Shown here: one piece after another, positions 44,190 through 52,560 of the stretch
Numbering within the stretch: the first letter of the stretch is position 1
Layout: every line of letters starts with the position of its first letter
Source of the DNA: Draconibacterium halophilum
GTDB taxonomy: Bacteria; Bacteroidota; Bacteroidia; Bacteroidales; Prolixibacteraceae
Length of the DNA stretch: 64,000 nt
Reading direction: 5' to 3'
Assembly (NCBI RefSeq): GCF_010448835.1
Contig: NZ_CP048409.1
Location: 2,116,001 to 2,180,000 of the forward strand
Translations under genes and position numbers: made by a program
Notes under the pieces: model-generated
Databases searched by the model: none
Told to the model about the DNA's origin: nothing
What the model saw: the letters and a program-made list of their open reading frames with translations, nothing else

Positions 44190-45932
44190 ATGGAAAATCA
44201 AGAATTAATGGAAGTAAGAGCGAAAGCACAGGAGTGGCTTTCGGATACTTATGATGAAGAAACAAGAGCTCAGGTTCAGGCATTGCTTGATGCCGAAGAT
44301 CCCACAGAGCTGATTGATTCTTTTTACCGCAGTCTGGAGTTCGGAACCGGCGGTCTTCGCGGCATTATGGGCGTTGGCACCAACCGCATGAATATATACA
44401 CTGTTGGTGCTGCAACACAAGGGTTAAGTAATTATTTGAAGACGAATTTTGCTGATCTTGATGAGATAAAAGTAGCTATTGGTCACGATTGTCGGAACAA
44501 CAGTCGTCTGTTCTCTGAAACCAGTGCAAAGATTTTTGCTGCCAATGGAATTAAAGCGTACCTGTTTGATGATCTGAGACCGACTCCGGAATTATCATAC
44601 GCCATTCGTGAGTTGGGGTGCCAGAGTGGTATCATTCTTACGGCATCGCACAACCCAAAAGAGTACAACGGTTATAAAGCATATTGGGAAGATGGTTCGC
44701 AAATTGTTGGCCCACACGATGTAAACATTGTTAATGAGGTTGCAAAAATAAAACCTGAAGATATTAAGTTCGATGGCCCGGATGAGTTGATTGAAATTCT
44801 GGGCGAGGAGATGGACAATAAATTTCTTGCTGAAGTAAAAAAGGTTTCCATTTCTCCTGATGTGGTTGAACGCCACAAAGACATTAAAATTATTTACACA
44901 CCAATTCACGGAACAGGAGTGAAATTAATTCCTGCTGCCTTACGCGAATTTGGCTTTACCAATATTTTCAATATTCCGGAGCAGGATGTGGTGAGTGGAG
45001 ATTTTCCAACAGTAGTTTCACCTAACCCGGAAGAACCTGCAGCTATGGAAATGGCCATGAAAAAAGCCGCAGAAATTGATGCTGATGTTGTAATGGCTTC
45101 CGACCCGGATGCAGACCGGATTGGTGTTGTGGTGAAAGACGATAAAGGAGAATACATTATTATAAACGGTAATCAAACAGCATTGCTTTTTTTCTACTAC
45201 ATTATTGTAAAAATGAAAGAAGCAGGCATGCTGAAAGGAAATGAGTTTGTGGTGAAAACAATTGTTTCTACCGAGATGATTGCCGAAGTTGCCCGCCGAA
45301 ACAATATCGAATATTTTGATGTTTACACTGGATTTAAATTCATCGCCGAGGTAATTCGCGATAACGAAGGCGTGAAAAAATACATCGGTGGCGGCGAAGA
45401 AAGTTTTGGTTTTATGCCATCTGATTTTGTTCGTGATAAAGACGCTGTTTCGGCATGTGCTTTAATGGCAGAAATTACTGCCTGGGCAATCGATCAGGGA
45501 AAAACATTGTACGAATTATTGCAGGATATCTACCTTGAATATGGTTTTTCGCGCGAGAAAATGAAATACGTGGTTCGTAAAGGGAAATCGGGTGCCGAAG
45601 AAATTCAACAGATTATGACGAAATTCCGCAACGATCCTCCAACAGAATTGGGGGGCTCGCCAATGGAATGGATAAAAGATTATTCAACATTAGTTGCAAA
45701 AAATCTGATTACCGTCAAGGAAAAGAAAATCGATCAGAAAATTACTTCAAACGTACTGCAGTTTTTTACACAGGATGGAACAAAGATTTCGGTTCGCCCA
45801 TCAGGTACAGAGCCTAAAATTAAGTTTTATTTTGAGGTAACCGGCGAATTGAAATCGCGCGAAGATTTTGATGCAGAAGAGCAAAAAGCCGATGCCAAGA
45901 TTGATGCCATAATGGAAGAACTTGGATTGTAA
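44190..45932 (+). CDS. Phosphoglucomutase / phosphomannomutase (phospho-sugar mutase)
   Basis: 580 residues from the ATG at 44190 (MENQELMEVRAKAQEWL), 5 bases after rfbD; an in-frame start at 44160 would overlap rfbD. Alpha-D-phosphohexomutase superfamily: active-site Ser in ILTASHNPKEYNGYK (TASHNP), metal loop ASDPDADRIGVV (DxDxDR), sugar loop GGGEESFGF and phosphate loop RPSGTEPKIKFYFE. The length puts it in the PgmB/YhxB-type group. It would supply glucose-1-phosphate for rfbA, which fits the operon. Confidence 0.93.
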   Translation: MENQELMEVRAKAQEWLSDTYDEETRAQVQALLDAEDPTELIDSFYRSLEFGTGGLRGIMGVGTNRMNIYTVGAATQGLSNYLKTNFADLDEIKVAIGHDCRNNSRLFSETSAKIFAANGIKAYLFDDLRPTPELSYAIRELGCQSGIILTASHNPKEYNGYKAYWEDGSQIVGPHDVNIVNEVAKIKPEDIKFDGPDELIEILGEEMDNKFLAEVKKVSISPDVVERHKDIKIIYTPIHGTGVKLIPAALREFGFTNIFNIPEQDVVSGDFPTVVSPNPEEPAAMEMAMKKAAEIDADVVMASDPDADRIGVVVKDDKGEYIIINGNQTALLFFYYIIVKMKEAGMLKGNEFVVKTIVSTEMIAEVARRNNIEYFDVYTGFKFIAEVIRDNEGVKKYIGGGEESFGFMPSDFVRDKDAVSACALMAEITAWAIDQGKTLYELLQDIYLEYGFSREKMKYVVRKGKSGAEEIQQIMTKFRNDPPTELGGSPMEWIKDYSTLVAKNLITVKEKKIDQKITSNVLQFFTQDGTKISVRPSGTEPKIKFYFEVTGELKSREDFDAEEQKADAKIDAIMEELGL

Positions 45933-45941
45933 GAAGAAAAT

Positions 45942-45970
45942 GCGCTAAGCGATTTTGAACCGCTTAGCGC
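45942..45970 (+). terminator. Perfect hairpin after the mutase gene, no T run
   Basis: GCGCTAAGCG, 9-base loop, CGCTTAGCGC. The sequence after it (GTAAAATAAA) has no T tract, so it may attenuate or stabilise the mRNA end rather than terminate. Confidence 0.5.
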
Positions 45971-45999
45971 GTAAAATAAAAATACCTAAATCAACAAAA

Positions 46000-46752
46000 A
46001 TGAAATTTAAAATTTTAACTGTCGCGCTGCTGTTTGCAGCTGTTTGTGCGGTAGCTCAGGAGGAGATGCCGGAAATGGTGCCGGAAATGACGGAAATATG
46101 GGATCCGGAAGTACCAACAATTACACCGGGAGAAACGCCCGCTGATGCTCCATCGGATGCAATTGTATTGTTTGATGGCGTTGATATCGATCGCGAATGG
46201 ACTAACGGTGAAGGCGGCCCTGTTGGCTGGAAAGTAGCTGATGGTTCTGTCACGGTGGAAAGAGGGACCGGAATCATCCAGACAAAGCGTGTGTTTGACG
46301 ATTTTCAATTGCACATTGAGTGGAGATCGCCTGCTGAGGTAGTTGGTGAAAGCCAGGGACGAGGTAACAGCGGCGTATTTCTACAGAAACGCTACGAAGT
46401 ACAAGTATTGGATAATTACAATAACCGTACTTACCGTAACGGACAAGCCGGAAGTTTGTACAAACAACATGCACCGCTTGTAAATGCCTGCAAAGGCCCG
46501 GGCGAGTGGCAAGTGTACGACATTATTTACACAGCACCACGTTTTAACGACGATGGTACGTATTTTACACCGCCAACTGTAACCGTTCTGCACAATGGTG
46601 TTTTGGTTCAAAACAATTCAAAATTGCGCGGACCAACAGAATACATTGGTATTCCTGAGTACAGTGTTGAAAAACATGGTGCCGATGTTATTCAGTTGCA
46701 AGACCATGGAAATCCGGTGAGTTACCGTAATATCTGGATTCGCGAATTGTAG
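46000..46752 (+). CDS. DUF1080 (3-keto-disaccharide hydrolase-like) exported protein
   Basis: 250 residues from the ATG at 46000 (MKFKILTVALLFAAVCAVAQ), chosen over a start at 45955 because the latter lies inside the hairpin and adds no conserved sequence. Signal peptide with cleavage after AVAQ, a Pro/Glu-rich linker (EEMPEMVPEMTEIWDPE), then a concanavalin-like DUF1080 domain: IVLFDGVDIDREWTN, FDDFQLHIEWRSPAEV, GQGRGNSGVFLQKRYEVQVLD, and HGNPVSYRNIWIREL at the end. Members hydrolyse 3-ketoglycosides; the substrate here is unknown. Confidence 0.9.
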   Translation: MKFKILTVALLFAAVCAVAQEEMPEMVPEMTEIWDPEVPTITPGETPADAPSDAIVLFDGVDIDREWTNGEGGPVGWKVADGSVTVERGTGIIQTKRVFDDFQLHIEWRSPAEVVGESQGRGNSGVFLQKRYEVQVLDNYNNRTYRNGQAGSLYKQHAPLVNACKGPGEWQVYDIIYTAPRFNDDGTYFTPPTVTVLHNGVLVQNNSKLRGPTEYIGIPEYSVEKHGADVIQLQDHGNPVSYRNIWIREL

Positions 46753-46773
46753 ATCAATTTCAAAAGATATATG

Positions 46774-46805
46774 AAAACCGGGGGTTTGTACTTCCGGTTT
46801 TTTTT
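46774..46805 (+). terminator. Rho-independent terminator
   Basis: AAAACCGG, 12-base loop, CCGGTTTT with an eight-T run, 22 bases after the DUF1080 stop. Confidence 0.75.
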
Positions 46806-46811
46806 GTATTC

Positions 46812-46851
46812 AGACCTTCAAGGTTTTCAAAACCTTGAAGGTCTTTTTTTT
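46812..46851. repeat. Perfect 16-bp inverted repeat, terminator-like
   Basis: AGACCTTCAAGGTTTT, one central C, AAAACCTTGAAGGTCT, then a T run to 46851. Such AGACCTTCAAGGTTT palindromes occur as dispersed elements in Bacteroidota. It can act as a second terminator. Confidence 0.7.
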
Positions 46852-46877
46852 GTGAAAACACGTAAGGTGGTGAAATA

Positions 46878-47161
46878 CAAGCTCTAGCAAATCTGCGGCT
46901 AACAACTTTTTCCGTCGGATTGCCAGCCGCAATTCTGCGAGAGCCAACCTGAGGCGTAGGTTTTGCTCCTGCAAATCAGCGAGAGCTTACTTTTTCTGTC
47001 GGAAATGCTCCTGCAACTCAGCGAGAGGGAAACTTTTGCAAAAGATTGGCTCCTGCAATTCTGCGACTACTAACTTTTTGTGTAGGATAAGCCCCCGCAA
47101 TTTTGCAGCTGCCAACTTTTTAGGAAGGGAGACCTTGCACAACCCTGCGAGGAGGATTTTT
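46878..47161. repeat. Degenerate 42-bp tandem repeat, about seven units
   Basis: Units of 42 bases with core GCTCCTGCAA-TC-GCGAGAG followed by AACTTTTT-TGT-GGA. Successive units begin near 46880, 46922, 46964, 47006, 47048, 47090 and 47132 (approximate). Sequence identity between units is partial. One plus-strand frame is open through all units (from 46874 to 47218), repeating 14 residues with the core CNSA-x(3)-NF. No good start codon, so probably not a gene. Two terminators lie to the left and the convergent YciI-like gene to the right. Confidence 0.8.
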
Positions 47162-47214
47162 TCTGAAAAAATATTATTACTCCTGAAGAGATATAGTTTG
47201 GCAAAGGAGTATTA

Positions 47215-47619
47215 TTAGTTGATAACCGTGCCTTTAGCACCCCACCAATAAAAAGCATTCATTTTTAGCCGGTTTGTTTTTACAGATGGATCTTCGCCTT
47301 CCAGTTTCAAAGCTTCGTCTACTGTTTCAACATCAAAGATTAATAGTCCCCGGTGATTGCCACCTCCTTCAAACGGACCAGCTACAATAAGTTTCCCGCT
47401 TTCTGCCAACTTATTTAAGTGTGCCATGTGCATTTGCTGGTAATAGGCTGCTTCAGTTGAGTCCTTACTTTTTGTTTCTCCACTCTCAAGCAGCATAAAA
47501 ACATAACGTTTCATGGTGTAGGTGGTGTCGCCTTCGGTGTAGGAGAATTCGCGTTGATCCTGTGCCGAAACTGCAAAGCCAATGGTTAAAAGACAAAATG
47601 CAAAAACAATTCTTTTCAT
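47215..47619 (-). CDS. Exported YciI-like protein
   Basis: 134 residues from the ATG at 47619 (MKRIVFAFCLLTIGFAVSAQ), chosen over a GTG 9 bases upstream. Signal peptide with cleavage after VSAQ. YciI/YCGL-type ferredoxin-like fold: MKRYVFMLLESGE, YYQQMHMAHLNKLAESGKLIVAGPFEGGGNHRGLLIFDVE. Role unknown; relatives are dehydrochlorinase-like or accessory domains. The stop overlaps the end of the open repeat frame on the other strand. It is 15 bases downstream of msrA. Confidence 0.8.
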   Translation of the reverse strand: MKRIVFAFCLLTIGFAVSAQDQREFSYTEGDTTYTMKRYVFMLLESGETKSKDSTEAAYYQQMHMAHLNKLAESGKLIVAGPFEGGGNHRGLLIFDVETVDEALKLEGEDPSVKTNRLKMNAFYWWGAKGTVIN

Positions 47620-47643
47620 GAGTAACACTTTGGTTGAAACCGA

Positions 47644-48237
47644 TTATTTCTTCAACTGATCTTTAAAAATCTTCTTGAATTTCTCCAGTTTCGGCGCTAC
47701 TACAAACTGACAATAACCTTGCGTTTTGTTGCGCGCATAATAGTTTATATGGTAATCTTCGGCAATATAAAACTTCTCGAATTCAGTAACTTCGGTAACA
47801 ATTGGTTTGCTGTAAACTTCTTCTTTTTCAAAAAGGTCAATAACACGTTTTGCAATGTCCTCTTGCTCTTCGTTATGATAGAAAATTGCGGAACGGTATT
47901 GCGGACCAATATCGTTGCCTTGTCGGTTCAGCGTTGTTGGATCGTGTGTCATAAAAAATACTTCTAATATTTCGGAGAAGCTCACCACTCCTGTATCAAA
48001 AGTAATCTGCACTACTTCAGCATGGCCGGTTGTTCCCTCACAAACCTGCTTATATGTTGGGTTATTTACGTGGCCGCCACTGTAACCCGGTTTTACATCA
48101 ACAACCCCTTTTAACTCTAAATAAATGGCTTCGGTACACCAAAAACATCCTCCGCCAAGTGTGGCTTTTTGCAAATCTTTACTCATAGAACTGTTTGAAT
48201 AAATTAATAGTATTACTAGTAGTGTGAGTGTTCTCAT
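47644..48237 (-). CDS. msrA: Peptide-methionine (S)-S-oxide reductase
   Basis: 197 residues with an N-terminal signal-like helix (TLTLLVILLIYSNSS) that suggests export. The active-site GGCFWCTEAIY (Cys about 31) opens the MsrA domain, followed by GYSGGHVNNPTYKQVCEGTTGHAEVVQI and YRSAIFYHNEEQ. It repairs oxidised Met-S in proteins. It overlaps the next upstream gene by 4 bases (ATG/TGA), so the two are translationally coupled. No MsrB fusion. Confidence 0.95.
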   Translation of the reverse strand: MRTLTLLVILLIYSNSSMSKDLQKATLGGGCFWCTEAIYLELKGVVDVKPGYSGGHVNNPTYKQVCEGTTGHAEVVQITFDTGVVSFSEILEVFFMTHDPTTLNRQGNDIGPQYRSAIFYHNEEQEDIAKRVIDLFEKEEVYSKPIVTEVTEFEKFYIAEDYHINYYARNKTQGYCQFVVAPKLEKFKKIFKDQLKK

Positions 48238-48530
48238 TTCTTCTTAGGAATTAATCGTGAAAAAGTTTTCTTCTCGAACTCCCAGGCAAATCTGAATTGC
48301 CCAAAAATTGAAGCAAATAGTAAAAACAGAACCTGGTAAGCCGGAACAACGGTTACAATGTATAGTGGTACCTTTATCCAAAGGCTGGTTGCCTCGGTTA
48401 TGCCTATCAGATCGAAAATACCTTTACGAACGTACAGTGCAGCGCTTCCTGTTATGGAAAAAACAATTAGTATGATTACTACCTGAAAGTTGCTGGTAAG
48501 ATTCCATCTCTTTTTTAGTTTCTCAAACAT
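48234..48530 (-). CDS. Small membrane protein, DUF6787-like
   Basis: 98 residues with two or three hydrophobic helices (about 14-33, 50-75) and charged ends (MFEKLKKRWNL; FEKKTFSRLIPKKK). It resembles the small Bacteroidota proteins named DUF6787 (pattern KKRW...NFQVVIILIVFSITGS and FGQFRFAWEFEKK); the family name is from memory and not certain. No known function. The stop overlaps the msrA start by 4 bases, so expression is coupled. Confidence 0.72.
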   Translation of the reverse strand: MFEKLKKRWNLTSNFQVVIILIVFSITGSAALYVRKGIFDLIGITEATSLWIKVPLYIVTVVPAYQVLFLLFASIFGQFRFAWEFEKKTFSRLIPKKK

Positions 48531-48584
48531 TACTTGACTTTTGTTACTATTAACAAAAGAGAAGAATGTATGTTTTACAGGAGA

Positions 48585-49160
48585 CTAAATATTATGCGTT
48601 TGAAAAATAATGTAACCATATATCGCAAAGCGCAAAAAGCGGAATAGCGCATATTTCAGGTAGCGTTTTGAGGGGTAACCGGCTGAACCAACTAATAAAC
48701 TCACTGCCGACCAGGGAATTGGAGTGAGTGCCGCTACAATTATCAGGAATAAACCATATTTTTTTAGTAATGGCCATTGTTCTTTTAAAAGCGTATTTCG
48801 GAACCGTTTAAAACCAGCTCGTTTATAGAAAAACTGGCCAATTAAGAATGTGGCATAACCCATTATGTAGGAGACTACCGCAAAAAAGGTGAGGTTCATA
48901 AAATAATGCGCAATGGTATCTTTATTTATGGCCCAAATCATAAATAGCTCGGGAGGTATAAGTCCGAAGAAAAACTCCGAAAAACAATAGGCCAGGTAAA
49001 CCATCATTGGTTTAGCATATATTTTATCGATCCAGGCATCGGGAGTATATGAAAGTACAAGTTCTTTAAAAATGAAATATGCGGCTAAAATAACGAGCAG
49101 CCATACAAAGCCTTTCAATCCATTTTTTATGAGAAATTGTATGCGCGGACTTAACTTCAT
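48585..49160 (-). CDS. VTT/DedA-like membrane protein
   Basis: 191 residues with about five helices. The segment VVSYIMGYATFLIGQFFYKRAGFKRFRNTLLKEQWPLLKKYGLFLIIVAALTPIPWSAVSLLVGSAGYPSKRYL fits the VTT (SNARE-associated/DedA) domain, with the key Pro-x-Pro loop TPIPWSAVS and a Gly-rich start of the helix. DedA-type proteins are flippase/transporter-like. The exact substrate cannot be told; relatives are often left unnamed. Stands alone on the minus strand. Confidence 0.75.
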   Translation of the reverse strand: MKLSPRIQFLIKNGLKGFVWLLVILAAYFIFKELVLSYTPDAWIDKIYAKPMMVYLAYCFSEFFFGLIPPELFMIWAINKDTIAHYFMNLTFFAVVSYIMGYATFLIGQFFYKRAGFKRFRNTLLKEQWPLLKKYGLFLIIVAALTPIPWSAVSLLVGSAGYPSKRYLKYALFRFLRFAIYGYIIFQTHNI

Positions 49161-49253
49161 TGTTGATTTTGTTTATAGGGCAATGTACAATAAATTAGAG
49201 AAATTTGAGCGGGAAGTGGCTCCAAATAGGGAGAATAAAAAGAAGATTTCTTT

Positions 49254-50522
49254 TTAAGTTAATTCCACTACAGTAATCTCCGGGGGCATGCCAATTCTTC
49301 CCGGGAAACCAATGTATCCGAAACCGCGGTTTACATATAGAAATTGTTTGTTCTCGCGATACAATCCACCCCAGCGCGGATATTTGTATTGTACGGGGCT
49401 CCATTTTATTCCGGCACGTTCAATACCGAATTGCATACCGTGTGTATGTCCCGAAAATGTTAGATCAATATCGGTGGTTTTTATTACTTCTTCGTCCCAG
49501 TGCGAAGGATCGTGGCTCATTAAAATTTTGAACGATTGGTCGTCAGTACTTTTCAGTGCTTCTTTCAAATTACCGTGCTGTGGAAACGGTGGTTTTCCCC
49601 AGTTTTCAACTCCTGCCAATGCTATTTCTTCGTTGTTTATCGAGATGGTTTCTGTTTCATTCAACAACAAGCGAAAACCAATTTTCTGATGAAATTTCTT
49701 GATTGCCGCAAGATTTTTCTCTTTTTCGGCTTCCGATTTCCATTCCGAATAATCGCCATAGTCGTGATTACCAAGTACAGAATATTTACCAATTTTGGCT
49801 TTTAGTTGCGATAAAACTGGTGCCCAGCCCTCGGTTTCTTCCGCAAAATTATTTACCAGGTCGCCGGTAAACAAAAGAATGTCCGCTTCTTGTTCATTAA
49901 TTAACTCAACGGCTTTTGCTACCTGGTCGAATTTTTTATTGAAACTCCCCAGGTGCATATCCGATATCTGAACAATCTTTAATCCACGAAATGATTTTGG
50001 CAATTTCTCAAAATGTAAACTTTCGCGCATTACGCGGTAATTGAATTTCCCTTTTGTTACTCCATAAAGAATTGATGCAAATGGGACAGCTGCTAAAACC
50101 AGTCCCATTTGATATAAAAACTCTGCTCTCTCCATTTTCCTTCCCGAATTATTTGGTGTTAAACCTTTATTCTTTTTTCTCTTTAGCCAGTTAAAAATCT
50201 TTTGAATTAGTAACTGGATATCTTTTAATAATACAAATATGATGAATACAAATTTGGGGATATAAAACAAGGCAAAACTTACAACAAGGTAGCCGACATA
50301 AATATAGGTGTCGGACTGTTTTACATGCTTTATCCCGAACATAAACAGGCAAAAGCCTGCAAAAATAACAATTGATATCCCCCAGAAAAGTATGCTCAAT
50401 GACTGTTTTAAAAGCTTATTTTTGAGCTTAGCGAGTAGCGGTTTTATGCCGCGATAGGTGTATATATCCACCAGTAGCATAAAAAATAACAGGGGAATTA
50501 ATAACATTGCACTCGCTCTCAT
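49254..50522 (-). CDS. Membrane-anchored metallophosphoesterase
   Basis: 422 residues. N-terminal membrane part with about four or five helices (1-110), then a linker and a Calcineurin-like domain from about 185: VQISDMHLGSFNK (D-x-H), LLFTGDLVNN (GD), LGNHDYGDY (GNHD) and FSGHTHGMQ (GHTH), all five metal-ligand blocks. This is the YkuE/YaeI-like group (UDP-2,3-diacylglucosamine or phospholipid-related hydrolases), but the substrate is not clear. The start MRASAM is the first ATG after an AT-rich spacer. Confidence 0.9.
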   Translation of the reverse strand: MRASAMLLIPLLFFMLLVDIYTYRGIKPLLAKLKNKLLKQSLSILFWGISIVIFAGFCLFMFGIKHVKQSDTYIYVGYLVVSFALFYIPKFVFIIFVLLKDIQLLIQKIFNWLKRKKNKGLTPNNSGRKMERAEFLYQMGLVLAAVPFASILYGVTKGKFNYRVMRESLHFEKLPKSFRGLKIVQISDMHLGSFNKKFDQVAKAVELINEQEADILLFTGDLVNNFAEETEGWAPVLSQLKAKIGKYSVLGNHDYGDYSEWKSEAEKEKNLAAIKKFHQKIGFRLLLNETETISINNEEIALAGVENWGKPPFPQHGNLKEALKSTDDQSFKILMSHDPSHWDEEVIKTTDIDLTFSGHTHGMQFGIERAGIKWSPVQYKYPRWGGLYRENKQFLYVNRGFGYIGFPGRIGMPPEITVVELT

Positions 50523-50669
50523 ATAATGGCTTCTAAATCAATTTTTAAGTCGTTGCAAATAAACAGTTTTATTCGTAAAAAGTTTGTGATTGAGTGCGCA
50601 AACAATTCACAAAAAAACTTAAATGTAATACGAGAATAATGGTTGTTGTATTGACGGGGGAAGGTTCGT

Positions 50670-51401
50670 TTAATCTTCCGAAGCTTCTTCTGTTTTGCTG
50701 GAGTTGGCAACCAAACGATTGATTTGTTTTAGCTCATCAGGCGTAAAATGGCGGTATTCTCCGCGTTTTAGTTTGCCAAGTTTTATATTCATAATTCGAA
50801 CACGTTTTAATCGGGTAACTTCATAGCCCAGATGTGAGCACATCCTTCGGATTTGCCGATTCAGGCCCTGTGTCAAAACAATATTGAAAGTAAAGTCGTT
50901 GATGCGTTCCACCTGGCATTTTTTTGTAACCGTATCAAGAATGGGGACTCCATTGCTCATTTGCCGGATAAATGACTGGGTGATTTTTCGGTTTACACTT
51001 ACAATGTATTCTTTTTCGTGTTGATTGCCGGCGCGAAGTATTTTGTTTACAATATCGCCGTCGTTGGTCATAAAAATGAGTCCCTCGCTGGGTTTGTCTA
51101 ACCGTCCCACGGGGAAGATGCGCTCCGGGAAATTGATAAAATCAACGATGTTATCTTTCTTGGTTGTGTCAGTGGTACAGGTAATTCCAACGGGTTTATG
51201 AAAAGCAAGGTAGATATTCGGAACTTCTTTGGTAATGATTTGTCCATCAACTTCAATCCGATCATTTGCTGTTATCTGAACGCCCAGACCAACCAGTTCT
51301 CCATTAACTTTTACTTTCCCACTTTCAATTAGTCGGTCGGCTTCGCGTCGCGAACAATAGCCGGTTTCCGAAATGGCCTTATTTAATCGTTTGCTTTCCA
51401 T
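50670..51401 (-). CDS. rluF: 23S rRNA pseudouridine(2604) synthase RluF
   Basis: 243 residues. S4 domain LNKAISETGYCSRREADRLIESGKVKVNGE (about 5-35), then the RsuA/RluF catalytic fold with VGRLDKPSEGLIFMTNDGD (catalytic Asp, about 101) and the end GLNRQIRRMCSHLGYEVTRLKRVRIMNIKL. KPVGITCTTDTT resembles the RluF GITCTTE signature, which sets it apart from RluB/RsuA. It modifies U2604. Length is normal. It uses a downstream -7-poor region; no operon partner. Confidence 0.9.
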   Translation of the reverse strand: MESKRLNKAISETGYCSRREADRLIESGKVKVNGELVGLGVQITANDRIEVDGQIITKEVPNIYLAFHKPVGITCTTDTTKKDNIVDFINFPERIFPVGRLDKPSEGLIFMTNDGDIVNKILRAGNQHEKEYIVSVNRKITQSFIRQMSNGVPILDTVTKKCQVERINDFTFNIVLTQGLNRQIRRMCSHLGYEVTRLKRVRIMNIKLGKLKRGEYRHFTPDELKQINRLVANSSKTEEASED

Positions 51402-51525
51402 CCGGTTGCAAAAGTATGAAATAAATAGTTAGCACCGGGTGATTACTTTTAGTGTGGTTTAATTCAAATGAATCCGAATATTTGGATTCGAACCAGTTGG
51501 ATACCATTTTATAATGGGGCTTCTG

Positions 51526-51969
51526 TCAATATTTTTGGATAAGGAAAATGCCAAAGGCTAATAAAACAATTCCTCCGATTTTACCCATTGAAACGGGGTG
51601 CTGGTCCAAACCGAAAAACCCAAAATGATCAATAACAGAAGCTGCAATGAGTTGTCCGGCAATAGACGCCGCCAAAACGGTGGTGACGCCAATCTTTGGT
51701 ATGAAAAAGATAACCGACGAAACAAAAATTGCTCCCAGCAAGCCGCCCGCAAATACATACCATGGAGCCGTATTTAAATGCCCCCAGTTTGGAACTTCTG
51801 TTTTAAATATGAAATTTAATGCGAGAAGTGCCAGAAAACCCACAAAAAAACTTATTAAAGCTCCTTGCATCGGGTGTTTTAAATAGGTCGTTAGTTGGGT
51901 ATTAATACTTCCCTGAATTGCCAGTAAAAAGCCAATTAGTAAAACAATTGTTGTATATATTAATTTCAT
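51526..51969 (-). CDS. YdcZ/DUF606 family small transporter
   Basis: 147 residues with about five helices. The start KLIYTTIVLLIGFLLAIQGSINTQLTTYLKHPMQGALISFFVGFL and the later GVTTVLAASIAGQLIAASVIDHFG fit DUF606 (YdcZ), half-size relatives of the DMT superfamily. No substrate is known. Length is within 140-155. Single gene. An overlapping ORF in another frame is a shadow. Confidence 0.88.
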   Translation of the reverse strand: MKLIYTTIVLLIGFLLAIQGSINTQLTTYLKHPMQGALISFFVGFLALLALNFIFKTEVPNWGHLNTAPWYVFAGGLLGAIFVSSVIFFIPKIGVTTVLAASIAGQLIAASVIDHFGFFGLDQHPVSMGKIGGIVLLAFGIFLIQKY

Positions 51970-52020
51970 GATAAAACTTAAATTGGGTAAAATTAAACCT
52001 TGTATTGCTGAATGAGAAGA

Positions 52021-52392
52021 TTAGCTCCAAATTAATTCCAGAATTTTCTCTAGCCAGCGTGCATCCACATCAGAGAAAGCATCCTTTTCCGAGCTGTCGA
52101 TATCCAAAACACCAATTATTTCACCGGCATTATTTTTAAGCGGAACTACTATCTCTGAATTCGAGCGTGCATCGCAGGCAATGTGATCCGGGAATGCGTG
52201 CACATCTTCAACGATAACTGTTTCTTTTTTGTTGAAAGCAGCCCAGCAAACACCTTTATCTTTTTCCAATATCTGGCAGGCAACAGGCCCCTGGTAGGAG
52301 TTTACAGTCATTTCTCCATCCTCAATTAGGTAGTATCCCGTCCAGAAAAAGTAATCCATTTTATGGTGGAGCACTGCAATTATGGTTGCCAT
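52021..52392 (-). CDS. Free methionine-(R)-sulfoxide reductase, GAF domain
   Basis: 123 residues from ATG 52392, covering the GAF fold. Catalytic Cys set: VACQILEKDKGVCWAAF (about 39-54) and HIACDARSNSEIVVPL (about 68-83), as in YebR/fRMsr; it reduces free Met-R-sulfoxide. The first ~30 family residues are missing from this start but exist upstream in the same frame (EGRYGRIYKQLSELVLKSN) back to 52482, without any start codon. The only ATG (52481, MEDQKK) is in another frame and joins if the A7 run at 52465-52471 (minus strand) had eight A. So the sequence is one base short of an intact gene 52021-52481. Confidence 0.85.
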   Translation of the reverse strand: MATIIAVLHHKMDYFFWTGYYLIEDGEMTVNSYQGPVACQILEKDKGVCWAAFNKKETVIVEDVHAFPDHIACDARSNSEIVVPLKNNAGEIIGVLDIDSSEKDAFSDVDARWLEKILELIWS

Positions 52393-52560
52393 TCGTGCCT
52401 GCGTGTTATTACTTTTTAATACCAGCTCGCTTAGTTGTTTGTAGATTCTTCCGTATCGGCCTTCTTTTTTTGGTCTTCCATTTTAAATTAATTCTACCTG
52501 TTTAAATATTGCACGAATAAACAAAAAATCGTTAGTTTAGTTGATCTAAAAACTGAAAAA

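Noticed and set aside
46878..47161. CRISPR array
   Set aside because: The whole 42-base unit repeats with drift; there are no constant repeats separated by unique spacers, and no cas genes are near.
46874..47218. Coding gene for a 14-residue-repeat protein
   Set aside because: No start codon before the repeats and no ribosome binding site; the internal TTG at 47036 would leave half of the units out. Kept as a repeat with a finding.
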